Positions 46,835 to 60,189 of a stretch of 64,000 nucleotides of DNA are shown here, piece by piece. The stretch's first letter is position 1. Each line of letters starts with the position of its first letter. The DNA lies in assembly GCA_035610365.1 (NCBI GenBank), contig CM069432.1:181707027-181771026 (forward strand). The letters are read 5' to 3'. The stretch comes from Aquatica leii. Its lineage: Eukaryota; Arthropoda; Insecta; Coleoptera; Lampyridae. Under the pieces are notes generated by a model. It did not search any database and had not been told where the DNA came from. It saw nothing but the letters and a program-made list of their open reading frames with translations. The translations under genes and the position numbers were made by a program.

Positions 46835-48685
46835 ACTGCATTTTTGCTATAATATCAAAAATTGACATGAACTTTATCTTCTTTAAGACTTAACATTTGG
46901 TTTTGTTATAATAAAGACCTGCTGTTTCTAATGCATTGATTATATTATATGTACACTAAGATGATACTTATTTACTTTTAAAATACATAAAATTTTAACA
47001 ATAAAAAGATAGTTTTTGAATAGAACGGTCGTTATATTATTTTATCTGTTGGTATACTTTTTTTTCGATAAGTGCTAAGTTATTACAAACAAATTTTATA
47101 AAATGTTTTAATAACATAAAAACTAAAAAAGATACGTATAGAGAATGCTTATATCAATCAAACAAGAATTAAATTCTACACTAACGGAAGAAATGAAAAA
47201 GTGGTCATTTCGATAAGTTTTCTCATTGGTCACAAAATTAATTGTTTTGCTATCGACTTTATCAAATGTAGTTAACAACGACGTCATTTGCTTTGTGCAA
47301 CCAGATCTAGATCTTTTATTATAATAAAACTGAATTTTGTTTCTTAATGTTAATAAAGTTAAAATTTTTTTTGTATATTATTTGTTTGTGGTATAACAAC
47401 TTATTCCATATACAATAAAACAAGTCTATGTTAATATTCTGAGTAATACGAAACAAAGTTTTTAAAATGCAAATACCTACAATTAAAATTTTTTATTCTT
47501 GAAAGATAATACAATAAAAGTACAGCTCGTTCAACTATTGAAATAAAAAAAAAATTAAACTCGCATTCATAGCTTACCTATAGTAATGACATAATTATGT
47601 ACACTCAACAATAATTATTTTAATACAAAATTAAAGCATTTTATGTCAATACTTTATGATAATAATGATTGATTTTGTTGTTCACTTAGAAGTATATTTT
47701 TGATTAAATCTATTGTGTTGTCTTTGTTTAACATTTAGACGAATACCATTTTATTATGGCAAAACACTCTTTAAATTTAAAACTAAAATGTCAAACAAAA
47801 CAAAACAAAAGCAAACTGGCAAAACAGTAAATTTAGTTAGATTTAGATTCGTAGTTGTCAAAGTTTTACAGAAAGCATCAACACCATCAACCATACATTC
47901 TTACACCGTAATTTTGTACATCTGATTTCAAAAAAATCTAATCTTGACTATAAGAAATAAAAAAGTTGACTACGGTTCATTACGATTTAGAAAAACTAAT
48001 CTAATTATTGTATGAAAAGCATGTTATTGCAAGAAATCAATTTTTAAATTTTTAGTTATTCAATAACCAAGATTTTAAAAAGAGAAGAAGAGTAAAGTAT
48101 ACTAATATACATATATGTTTTTAAACCTGATGTATGTCGTCAGTATCATATGTTCCACTTTTCACCGTTCAACATGCTTGCAGTGTAATTTCTTATTTTT
48201 GAATCTATCTTGCGCTACATATACATAAAATAAGGTAGAAGCAAGTACTAGCTATAATTATTATAAAATCTCAAACACAGTTATGCTCCGAATCCACAAA
48301 AGCTCACAAAACTTTCTTAATTTGGATCAATACTTTTGTGAATTTTCGCAGTTTAAGAAATGGTAATAAAACAAGTTATTTACATTGTGCTTATACTTAA
48401 CATAATAATAATAATTAAAATTAATGTTACATATTAACGGCTTCAGTATATTGTATTAAAAACATTAGAGTTTAAGCACACAATAAATATTTAACGAAGT
48501 ATTGTTTAAATCGCATTTCTTACGTAGTCTTTTGATTTTTGGCCAATTTCCGTATTATAGTTATAAGAAGTACTGCAATAAATTATAGAATAACATTGCC
48601 CAACACGCTCGTTTCTTTCTAGTGTGATCTATTACTTTCTTGAAAGATTTGTGTCCTTAGCATTCGCTTTGTAATACGTTAAAAA
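46835..48685. other. No gene recognised
   Basis: AT-rich DNA on the 3' side of the ABCG gene. It may include part of the 3' untranslated region on the minus strand; no good AATAAA signal was placed. Confidence 0.4.
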
Positions 48686-48690
48686 TTAAA

Positions 48691-51600
48691 TTAACTACGC
48701 TTTTGTTTTGTCACTCTCCATTTTAAAATAAAGAAAGCTATTAATTTAAACAAAAAAAAATTACAACATAATACTATAACATCGATCCAAAAAACATCAA
48801 CATGAATCATAATATCTTTTAAAAACTTTTGTGGATATTTATAGTGACAATAAAGTTCGTCGGGACACGACAAAATTTCTCTGTCGTATCCATAAATTGA
48901 ATTTACAATTCCCTCTAAACCATATTTGGTAAAACAAGATTTTCCTATCCAATAAATTATAATTGGAATGTTTTTTAAATCTTCTCCAATACCAGCTAAT
49001 AGGACTAAAGATGCGGAAAGAGCAAATCCAACAAATGTACCGTTCTGAAACAGCAGTTTTACACTCTTTTTAAACGATTGTTGTGTTTTCTTACCATTAC
49101 GTTAAAGACACTACCAATCACAATGCCTAAGCTTTGGGAGACTAAAACTATTTGCAGACTGATTATAGTAAACATTGTAACTCTGTGTAACTCCATCGGC
49201 TGACCCGTGGTAGGGTACACAATAGCTGTAAAGAGCAAACAACAAAAAATCTACAAAAATTTCATTAAACATAACTTTTCTACGCTTAGGTGTGCTGTAC
49301 TTACCAAAATAGGCATTTCGCATATTGTGCTAGCTGCAAAGTACATCTTCAAAGAATATCTTTTATTAAAATACTCATTTGTTATTATAGAAATTTCGCT
49401 AGAAACTATAAAAAAAATTATATGTGCTATACTTATTTTTTACTTACTTGATAGTATTCCAAGCATCATCGTTGTGGTCATGTGATGTATAAGTACACAA
49501 AATAATAAGTTGTAGTTGTTGCGAACTTTGCCTCCATGATCGCCTATTTGCCAATATAAAATGCTATAAAGTAGACTAATAATTACATTTGCTAGAATCC
49601 TCATGTACAACATCTTCTAAAAGAACAATTTTGTTAAGTATGACTAAAATTTTTTTCAAGCTTACTCTGTCTCTTTTGCAATTAAGCAAACTCCTAGCTG
49701 CTAGAATTTTAAACTGATGCGGTAAAGAAGCCCGTTTATAAGTTTCACTAGACGGGTCAGTACTATGTTCTTCTAAAAAGATTATTTATTTTTTTGCAGA
49801 TTTTTGTTATGTAATGTTTATTTACCTACAATTGAAGCGCTTGGTTTTGACTGTTGTACCCATTTATTACATTTACCATTTTCTATTTTGTTTGTCATTA
49901 ATGAAATATTTTCATTTTTGTTTTCACTTGAAGCTAGCTCAATAACTAAAAAAAATCACCTTAGTTATAAAAATGTTATTATATAGTATATTAAATCGGG
50001 TATGGTATATTATCATTATGATCAATAAAAAGATTTATAGCTATTACTATAAGTAACAAAGATCAGTGGGGTAAATAATGATTAAGAGCCTGGTGTCTAA
50101 AAAAAAACGTCTACCAAAGTATGGCAAAAACAATTTTAATTATTAGATATACCTATTATGTCAACATGGTTAACAGAACATTTGCCAATTATTGAATGAT
50201 AACACAATCATGAGCTTACACTTTTAAATCTTTATTTAGTTCTTAACATGTAATATGCTGCAGTAAAACAATATTCAGTAGTGTTTTTTTTTAATAAAAC
50301 ATCAGGTCTACATGGGCTATACTTCAAGATTAATTGTTTGTCTTTACATTGTTAAGAATTTTCCGCATTAAGTGACCAAGTTCGTTTGGAATTATCAAAT
50401 ATGCAGCTTCAACACACTCACATTTGATAATTTACTGATTTTCAATTTTAAGTTTTTCACGTTTGTCGCTACGGTGACTGTCTGTATTCTGTTCTGTGCT
50501 GTACTGTATGTAGATTATTTTTATCAACTCTACGTATAAAAGAAAAATTATACGAGAGTAAAAAAATTGTTCCAAAAAATGTTATCTTTTTATGATAAAT
50601 AAGAATAGCTCAACTGTTATAAAATCACAATAGTATTCACTACTAGAGTTTAAAACACTAATTATACGAGTCTTTGCCGTAAACACCAACTTTTTTTAAT
50701 AGTGTATTGCTTTTTTCCTTAATTGTTATTAAAAAAAATAATTTTTTGTTTATCTTAAATCTTAATAAGAGTTTAAGATCTCGGTTCTTTGAGTCATGCG
50801 CACGGGTCACTTGCTCCCTTTGCGCCTTTGTTCAGTGTTGCCAGATTGGGCGATTAATCGCAAATTGGGCGACATGAAATTGTAATTTGCGACCTAATTT
50901 TTAGTAATGCGATTATCGCAAATTGGGCGATTTGCTATTTTATTTGGTGGGTATTTGGGCGTTATGTAGATGTGTATGTTTTTTTCGTTTGCAAATACTT
51001 AAATAGGTTTTTACTTTCTTTATTAAACGTATGCAACACGAGATACTTAGAAGTGCGCTCTATATTTATGCATTTATTACCGCTTTTTATTAGTAATGTT
51101 TGTAAATTGTTTGTTGCACCGCTATATACCGCTCTGTTAGTAATTAAGATTCATTTACAGGTTGATAAAAAGTGTTGTAAGAATTACAAGATTCCTAATT
51201 CTATGTTGCAAACATTTAATAGTAACATTATGTACAATTACTCTAAACCTTCAACGGAAACTTCCACATCACGAAATGATGAGGGGATGATTGAAGAAAC
51301 GATTAGTTTATATACAACATTTTTTAATGATGATTCATGTTAGTTTTTTGTACACCATACTTTCATCAGTTTTGGTATTATTCAAGTGTGTTTACAAAAT
51401 TAAATTATTTTAACTTGAATTTCCCGCATTTTTTTAAAATATTCTATTCCAAAAATTGGAGAGATATATTAATATGTTTTATCAATAATTGTTTACACGT
51501 AATTATACAATTGATGTGTAATATAAGTATCAAGTCGAAGTAGTGCATAGAACTGTGTGCGATTTTGGGCGATATTTATGAAGTGTGTAGGCGCTTTTAC

Positions 51601-54600
51601 AAACCATCTATCTGGCAACGCTGCCTTTGTTAGTTACGGCACCGACTAAACCGGAGAAACAATGAAGCTATCGTAAATCTTCTTTGTCATTTACAATACT
51701 TTTACTATCACTTTTACTGTCAACGTCTCACGAGAAGGCACTTGGGGGCTGAGGTAAGGGGATCGCAATTTTATGCGTTTTCGTCACTCAAGCGCATATT
51801 ACTCCTGGTCCTAAAAACATCATTATCAATTCGGTATAGTTGCATCTCAGCATCCGTGGTGTTCAGAGCTTATAGTATTTGCGTTTTTGTAGAAGTGTTA
51901 TTTTTTGTGTGTTATTATACTTGTTACCGTTGTTATCTTGAATCGTTATTTTGTTGATGAAATAATTATAAACTTACAACAGGATAGTGATGATAGCGAA
52001 GAAATTGATGACGATGTAAATACTGATAGTGAGATATAAATTAAGTGATACAAAAATTACTATTAACTTTTTTAAAAATGACAATGTGATTGTATTATAA
52101 TTGACACAAAAAGATTACGACATCGATACTTTTCTATTCACGATAAGATAATAAGTTTAAGCATGTATGAATTACAATGTTTTTATTTCGATGAAGCTTA
52201 CTTGTTCAATAATCATTTTTGAAATTTATTTTGCTTTATTGTTAATAAAACTTAAAAAAATGTCGTATGTACAAAAATGTTTTAAGCGTTTCTTATTTAC
52301 TTGATCTTGTTAATAGTTATACTTTTAGTAATAAATTCATTTACTTTCAATAGTTTTATTTTTATATTTACGAGCAGAAAAAAATCACGTGGCTCTGAGC
52401 GATATGAAAGTTTAGAACTTGACCACCGCGAATTGTGCGAGGGCGCTGTAAGTATTTGTAATTACAACTACTGAGCGACGTTTTTATCAAGCATAATATA
52501 TCAAGTTTTAGTAGGGATAAACGCATTCCTTCCGGGTGCCTCTCGTCAGCCGCTGACAGTAGGTTCTTAGAGAAACAAAGAAGTATAATTTTACAATTTT
52601 AGATCCGTTTTTGGTGGCATGGAATGCTGAATAATTAAATGTCAATCATTATTGGCTGTAGTAATAAATAATTGTATACGTTGCAAATTAACATTAACTT
52701 TGTTTTGTCTGTGTTATGGTTAAAACTAGCAAATATGCAAATCATTTCCCTAACTCTACTTCTTTATCACTTACACTTTTGGAATGTTCTATTGTTCTAT
52801 GTAGATATACAAATAATATTTAATTTTGTTTTTTATTAGTCATTATTAAGCTACTCCTAAAATACTAATTTCGTGCAGTGTTTTTACTTTTTTTTTAAAT
52901 TGAGCTCAATCTCAGCACTAGCCAGTACTAAATTTTCATGTTTTTATCATAACTAACTTGTCTTTATTTGAAAAAAAAAACTTGAGCTTTGCAAATGATT
53001 TGTTTGATCTCGGTATTATTAACGGTGCCGTTCACAAGTTATATTTATTTTAAACAGAGGATACTTTCGATTATTTAAGCATTATAAAATTAAACAACGA
53101 AAATCACACACACACAATAAAATGTACTTAAAATAATCACAAAAAGGTATTAATACCATTATAAACCACACAAAAGAACCAATGTTACGTTAGTTGAGTT
53201 TTGTAAATAACCATCTTTAATGGTGTCCACAACATTAAATTTATGTTTTTTGTTTATAAAACAAGGACATTAGTGTAATTTCTACCGTAGATATCAATTA
53301 TTTGTATTCCGTAAAGGTCAAGATATTCAATAAATTTCTTAATTGTCTTATAGATACAAAATCTACTTTTAACTGTAAGTAACTATCTTCTCGTTTTGGC
53401 CTAATACTAAAGTCTAAATAGTTTGATATTTTTCAGTATTCGGTTTTACATAGCAAAGTAAAGAGAATGAAAGAAATAAGACAGGCGGTTTATTGATATT
53501 TTATTAAATACCTATTTTATCAAAAGAAAAAAAGAGACAAGACAGATATTCTAGATTATTTTATTGTCATTATACATGTAAATTTGCAAAATTTAATAAT
53601 TAATTAATAATAAAAACAAGTCGACATAAGCGAGTGAATAACTAATTTTGACTCAACAGACTGACATTAGATAATATGTACAAGCAGAATCTAAATAAGA
53701 TCGTCTGAAATGTAGAATTTCACTAGTTAAAGAATGAAGAAAGAACTGATTTAATTAAATCTTTTTATATTTTAGTTAATTTTAATGATAGTTTTTTTTG
53801 CAAAGTTTAGTAAAAATTTGAATTATGCTAGATTCATTTTATAAAACTAACAATTAATTGGATTTGTTTTGTGTTAAATCCATCAAAAACACAATAATTA
53901 CTTGTTTTTCGTAAAATAATGTTAATAAAAATATAAGTTCTAAAATTTTAGAATAATTTTATTGAATGTAATCGTTGAAAATTAACAAAAATAGCGTTAA
54001 AAATATTTATCCAATGCAGTTCTACGTAATTATTTTTTTTGTACTTGTAACCAGGTATCTGTCTTATTTGCATTACACTGTTTTTGTACCTAATACATGA
54101 TATACTTTGTAAGGATTTGTACCAGACGTTTTGGAGCCTGTTAGCTGATAAGTAAAGTAGATAGTGTAAATAAGCGTTAAATAAGTATATTTAGTTTAAA
54201 GCAAAGATTAAATGTTTAATAACATTTTATCAATTTTTCTTAAAATTTTATTTATTTCTTAACATATAAGCTGAGACGAATTCTCATTTATCAATCTGGT
54301 ACATTGCACAAGCTTATTAAATATTGCATTAACTTGTTATAATTCTTTATACTTATTTAATAACAAGATTCAACTCATTTCTTTTTAACAATAAATCATA
54401 TCTAAAATGAACTCATTTTAATGTAGTATATCACAGTTTTAGCTAAAAATTTCGATCTGTGAACTAAAAGTAATTTCAATACTTTTAGAAGCTGATCTTT
54501 ACCCTTAAACCTTCGGATGTAAAAATATAAGTTTACTTTTATTTTTTACACATATTCATTATTGGTTAAGAGACATTTTGTATACTAAACAGTAACCTCA

Positions 54601-57600
54601 TGACAGTTTTTGAACAACTTTGCGCGACCGAAAAAAATATAAGCTTGTGCAATTAATTTTGTAAACATTTTTCTGTTAACGTTTTGTGAATTTTTTAGGA
54701 AATGTTACACGCATTAGTTGTATGAAGTTGATACTAAGATAAGATATATGTTGCTATTGAATATTTATCTTAAAAAAATATGAATGTGTTAAAGTTCAAG
54801 GTGACTACTTCTGGTAATAAACGTGTGTACTTAGAAGTCATTCAACTTTTGATAAATGAACAAAAGGATTTTGTTTCTTATTTGTAATTACTGGTAATAT
54901 TAGTATTAGTATCATTTAAAAAACACAACTATTAAAATCGTTTAAAATGGTTAAAAAAAATGTTTAAAAATATGAAAAGAAAGCGGTAACCAAAAAAAAA
55001 ACCTTCAAAAAGCAATGATTATTTAAAGATTTTAAAATTAAAACATAGTAAAAGTAAAGTATATACAAAAATATGCAATAACGGAAACAGCAAGTTTGAA
55101 ACATAATGCGAAAATCTTATGACACAAAATTTACCGTTCCAGAAAACGAAATACAAACAAAAATAGAACCAATATGCATCTTTAATAAAAGCATCAAACC
55201 TTGTAATGGTCAATAATGAATCAATTTCTTTACTTCATGAAAATCAACGAATCAAAGAGCATATTTAGATTTCCAAAATTAAACGAACATAGATAGGAAT
55301 TATGTAATTACCAATTGTTTTTTTTTCAAATACATATTACAGTCACAATGAATGTGCAACAATTGCTCAAATAGGTTGAAAAAAAACACGCTCAAAAAGA
55401 AATACGAAACTTGATACCATTTAAATATAACTGAAAATATAAAAAAAATATCATACGTAATAAAAGAGGGCGTTATGGACTCATATTATGTATATGTATA
55501 TATGTATATGTTTATGTATCTAGTATCGTAACAACCAAAATTAAGATACTAAAAGAACAATATTGAAAGTTGCTAAAGTTAAAAACAAAACTAATAATTA
55601 AATGTCAAAGTTATAATATATATGTCAATGAGCTATTACACTAGAAAATAATACTTAAAAATTTATTTCATAAAATATAATAGCTATCTAATTAAAATTA
55701 ACTTAAATTCCGTGCAAAAAAAAAAGAATAAGTAATCGGCAATAGACAAGCCAAATTTATATAGGAAAAATAAAATAAAACAAAAACACATAAAATGTGC
55801 TACACTAATTACGTTTAAAACATTTTTTTTGTGTTTATCAAAAATCAGTTCTTATAAAAACTGAATCTGTCGTATAGTTTGTGAACTCAGTACCTACTAG
55901 CAGTTTGAAATCAATGAAAAATTTAAATTTCATTTTATAACAGTTTTTAATGTCTTCTATAGCGTGTAAACAAATATTTACTTCCGCTTCTCGTAATTGA
56001 AAAACATTATAAATTTAAAAAAAAATTGATTTTGTAAATAATGTTGAAAAAGTAATAATAAATAAACCTGCTGTTTCAAATTTTACAATACATTCATTAT
56101 CATGTACATTGCCTATAAGAAACGCCCTTGTTTACTTGAGAGCGTTTAAGCATTAAATAATATTGCTTTTAAGGGAACACATTGTATATTATTTTATGTG
56201 TTAGACTACTTTAAGAAAAAATTTAATAGAATCCAAAAATATCATAAATATTATAGCGTTCCATTTAAAATAAAAAAGTAGATAATTAGAATAAAATAGA
56301 ATCTTTCAAAACAAAAATACAATATTTCGTAAACGTCTAAAAAGCCACTTTATTTGGAACACCCTGTGTATGTAAGAAAAATAGAATGACATGCTTTCGC
56401 AACCAATATCTCTGCTATTTTAATATTGTATTTATCTAACTTATTGTCTCATAATTCTTTTAGATTGCAAAAGATTTAAACAAATAAACGCGAAATCTTT
56501 ATAAAACTTTTATGGAAACCATCTTGTGTTATTCAGATTTTATTTTTAACATGTGTTTACTTTACTACTTTATCAATTGTTTTCTAAGAAAAGATAACGT
56601 TACTGTTATGTTTACGATGAACGCTAACCATTTTGTGTAATACATTTGTATAAAACAATTTATAAAAAGTTTGACGTACTGTAATTTCACCAAAAACAAA
56701 AACTTTAATAATGATAACTATAAATAATTAGGTGAAAGGACATAACTTACCATAATCAACAGGATTATTGTACATTGGACACATAATATTAATCGAATTT
56801 AAAAATTCCAACACGTTTAGTGCTGTCCCGTGGTACAAACATCGTCCTTCACCCAAAATATAGATTTCGTCAAAAAGTTGTAGAATATTTGCGGATGCTT
56901 GATGTATAGTACAAATAATAGTTTTTCCTTCTTTTGATAATTTCTGTAGCAGTCTTAGGCATTGTCCTGATGAAGAACTATCTAAACCCCTGGAAATAAT
57001 TTCCAATTAACACTATCCCTGAAAATAGAAACTATAGTTACCGAACATTTTCAATACCACTCTGTTTTTAATTCTACAGTTACTTATTTTTGTATTTATT
57101 TTTTTTTTCATAAAATAAAACGCACATTAAAATAAGTTAAGATAGTTATATCTAAGGACAGTTATATTTGGAGAGAAAATATCATCAGCGCTATCAATAA
57201 TTAATTCAAGCGGCACATGCTAACTAATAGTGCAGAATAAATACTCTTAAGCTCTGGCGTAAAACTGTAAATAAATGCTACTTACGTTGTGGGTTCGTCA
57301 AAAAACATTACTAAAGGATTGTCTATTAGTTCAAGTGCTATTGCAAGCCTTTTTTGTTGACCCCCGGATAGGTAGCAAGCTTGTGTATTTGCCGAAGTGT
57401 CTAATGACAGTGTTGCCAAGATATCTTTAATCTACAATGTACTAAAATATGATGTAATCATTTTGCTTACGTAAGCTTACCGTGATGTCTTTGTTTTCTT
57501 GAGAAATTTGAAGTCCTAGTTTTAGGTCGGCAACTACAGACATATTTTCCCATACCGTTAAAAGTGGTTGCAAATGATTATCGTGAGTAATATATGAAGA

Positions 57601-58045
57601 GTATTTTCGAAATTCTTGCGCATTTCTAACGATATTGTTATTGTATATAGTACCATTTACTCCCCTAATTTGATAACCACTTAAAATATCCAAAAGAGTA
57701 GTTTTGCCTGCTCCAGATGGTCCTACTATTGCGATAAACTGGCCAGAACAAAAACTTCCGTTTATATGATGGAGAACTTTTTTCATTCCTAAAATATAAT
57801 AATAAAAGCTTTGTTGATAAATATTAAATCGTACCTTTTCTAAATCCAAGAGAAACAGAAAAATTAATATTTTCAAAACTTATGCCAAAAGGAACTTGTT
57901 TATAATTCACATTATCAGTTTTAACACATTCCACATTTTTTAGAAATTTTATTTTAAATGTTTTTTTACTGTTTAACACACTATTTGTGTCTGTATAATG
58001 TTTAGAACGATTAAAACGCGAAACTACACTGAAAAGTATCTCCAT
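48691..58045 (-). CDS. ABCG-subfamily ABC half-transporter (ABCG1/4-like), 10 coding exons
   Basis: Ten exons join with GT-AG ends and matching phases: 58045-57835, 57788-57481, 57431-57286, 56989-56751, 49945-49826, 49772-49666, 49616-49448, 49405-49305, 49250-49095 and 49044-48691, giving 636 codons. An ATP-binding domain lies at the N-terminus: Walker [10 protein letters not shown] (93-101), signature LSGGQ (194-198), Walker [10 protein letters not shown] (213-221) and H251 in ICTIHQ. About six membrane segments follow from residue 384. This order, nucleotide domain then membrane domain, is the ABCG type; such half-transporters dimerise and move lipids, sterols or pigments. The closest match by eye is the ABCG1/4-like group. 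Residue 139 is His where the family usually has Gln in the Q-loop (YITHDN). The fourth intron is 6.8 kb. Confidence 0.9.
50833..51623. mobile_element. hAT-type element with perfect TSD inside an ABCG intron
   Basis: It starts CAGTGTTGCCAGAT and ends in the inverted ATCTGGCAACGCTG, with CCTTTGTT duplicated on both sides (50825-50832 and 51624-51631). GCAAATTGGGCGA-like sequence is repeated just inside the left end. A 123-codon frame at 50972-51343 reads [20 protein letters not shown], which resembles the tail of some hAT transposases, so this may be an internally deleted derivative. It lies in the fourth intron of the ABCG gene and does not touch an exon. Confidence 0.85.
51632..56750. other. 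Rest of the large ABCG intron
   Basis: AT-rich DNA with no gene recognised. A short acidic frame ([18 protein letters not shown], ending near 52039) may be the tail of a decayed element. No exon could be placed here. Confidence 0.45.
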
Positions 58046-59404
58046 ATTTGTTGTACTATATGTTACAGGATAGACATCAAAACTAATTGTGATACTTAAT
58101 GTAAAACAACTTACTGATTATTAATTTACACTGGAAAATTGCTTGCTTAACTATTCAGAGCTTATGAGATTAGACCGTGGGTAAAGTTCATGTTAAATAA
58201 AGTGTTTCTTCCTTATGTTGTTTTGCTTTGTAGTCAACAAACTTAAAATGATTACGAGTTTATGTAAATAAAAAAAATTAATTTTATTATAATTAATAAA
58301 GTCGGAGAAAATACATTGCAATGTTAACAATTTTTCGTTTCGACACAAAGAAATTACATTTTTACGGCAAACCGACAATGACTAGTTTCTTTGTTTAACG
58401 ATAAAATGTTATTTGAAGACATTTTAATTATACTTTCTAAATAATGAGAAATATTAGTTTCTAATGTGAATTACTTAATTGCGATAATGACTCAGTATTT
58501 TGGCTAATTGCAATGCAAATACATGTTTTTTTTAAATAAATTTAATACTAACGTAACAACAGTTCTGATACGTTTGTTGCCTATACTAGTTTACTGATTA
58601 CAGTTTTTCCACTGACTGGGTTCGCATATTTTCAGTTTTTTTAAAACGAATTTTAACAACCATAAGATATTCAAAATCATTTAAAAAAACTTAATGACAA
58701 AAACAACAATTGATTACCATATGTTTTATTTTGTAAATGCTAATCGTATTTAAATTTTCAAAATTTGTAGCGATCTCTCGTTCTATATTCTCAATTATAC
58801 TGCATTTACGAATTATCGTTATAACAAAAGTCGACATCAACTGCTTCATTTTTAATAAAATGTTATAATGTTAATGACATATTTGAATTTCGCTTAATTT
58901 TTTGGCAATTTTTTAAAGATATGTAGTTATGGTTTTGAAGTGTATCAACTAAGGAAATAAAATTTAGTTAATTATGTAGATACTTTTCAGTCAAAGTTTT
59001 TGACTTTGAAGTTTTTTATTTGAAATTATGAATATATCTAAGAAATCTACTGTCAAGTTTAATCATAAAATATATTTTAGTTACACAAACAGCTATAAAC
59101 ACAAAATATATTGTGCAATTTAAAGACTAGAACAAGTTAAGTGTTTGCAACTTCTGATTTTAAAGAGCTACTAAAAGTAGCAATAGAATTAATCATAACT
59201 TGAGACAGATTATACTAATAGGTAAGTGGAAATAGAGCACTATAAAAAATACTAGTAAAAGAATAAGAAATTTATAGCATTCTGTTCGACAAACTTATTA
59301 ATTTTTGTAAATGTAAAACAGTAGTAACTACAACACTTAGATCTAAATCTAAATCTAATTAATTATGTTTATATTTGTACATATTTATAAAAATTACCAA
59401 TAAA

Positions 59405-59477
<73 letters not shown>

Positions 59478-60070
59478 ATGTATATTGTTATAAGCAATAT
59501 GTGATTAAACAAAGAATTTAGGTTAACTGATAAAGATTACTTTAGAATTGTTATAAATTAACAATATTATTAAGTTATAGGTTACCTTTCTAATTATTGC
59601 TGATGTGTACCTCAAAGGAAAATAAAAACTATTCAGATTTTTATTATGGCGACGTTTTGTGTACAAAGTGTATACGTGAAGAATATTACACAACAATCAA
59701 AACTCTATAACAAAGGTTTAAGTAATTTATAGATAAAAAACACGAAACGCATTCACCTACTCAATTATTCGTGTAAGCTCATAGGTTTTTTTTATCTGAA
59801 AAATTATTTAAACCTTTGTCATTTTGTTTTAATTGTTGTGTAATACCCTTGTAATACTTACATTATATTAGAATAGTTTGGAAGTGGTTACGTCTTAATG
59901 TTAAAGATTTTGATATTATCTTTGAAATGATCGACAGTTAGGAACATTATAAAACTAATACAAAAAGTAAGAATAGTCTGTAGCGATATTTATAAAAAAA
60001 AATTAAGAAAAACATATTTTTTGGTAAAAAAAAATTTTAAATGTTGGTAATATTATAAAAAGAAATAGTT
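58046..60070. other. Upstream flank of the ABCG gene; no gene recognised
   Basis: It should hold the ABCG promoter and any noncoding 5' exon, but I could not locate a TATA box or an initiator with confidence. A (TTA)n tract lies at 59405-59477. Confidence 0.4.
59405..59477. repeat. (TTA)n microsatellite
   Basis: More than twenty uninterrupted TTA units. The sequence AATAAACATTATT leads into it, as in the 3' tails of some LINEs, but no LINE body was seen upstream. Confidence 0.95.
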
Positions 60071-60074
60071 ATTT

Positions 60075-60189
60075 GTATCACTAGTCCAGAAAGTGCTATT
60101 TTGCGAGTATGAGCTTATTTGTAGGCCGAGGTGAAGCCGAGGCCTACAAAAAGCGAATACTCGCAAAATACTTTTAGGACGTGTGATAC
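60075..60189. repeat. Foldback with GTAGGCC centre
   Basis: The left arm 60075-60127 (TGTATCACTAGTCC to TTGTAGGCC) is complementary to 60141-60189 with few mismatches. The 13-bp loop holds GAGGTGAAGCCGA. It is probably a MITE-like foldback. Confidence 0.8.

Noticed and set aside
51742-52039. Small ORFs downstream of the intronic hAT element
   Set aside because: No domain; acidic tail could belong to any decayed element.
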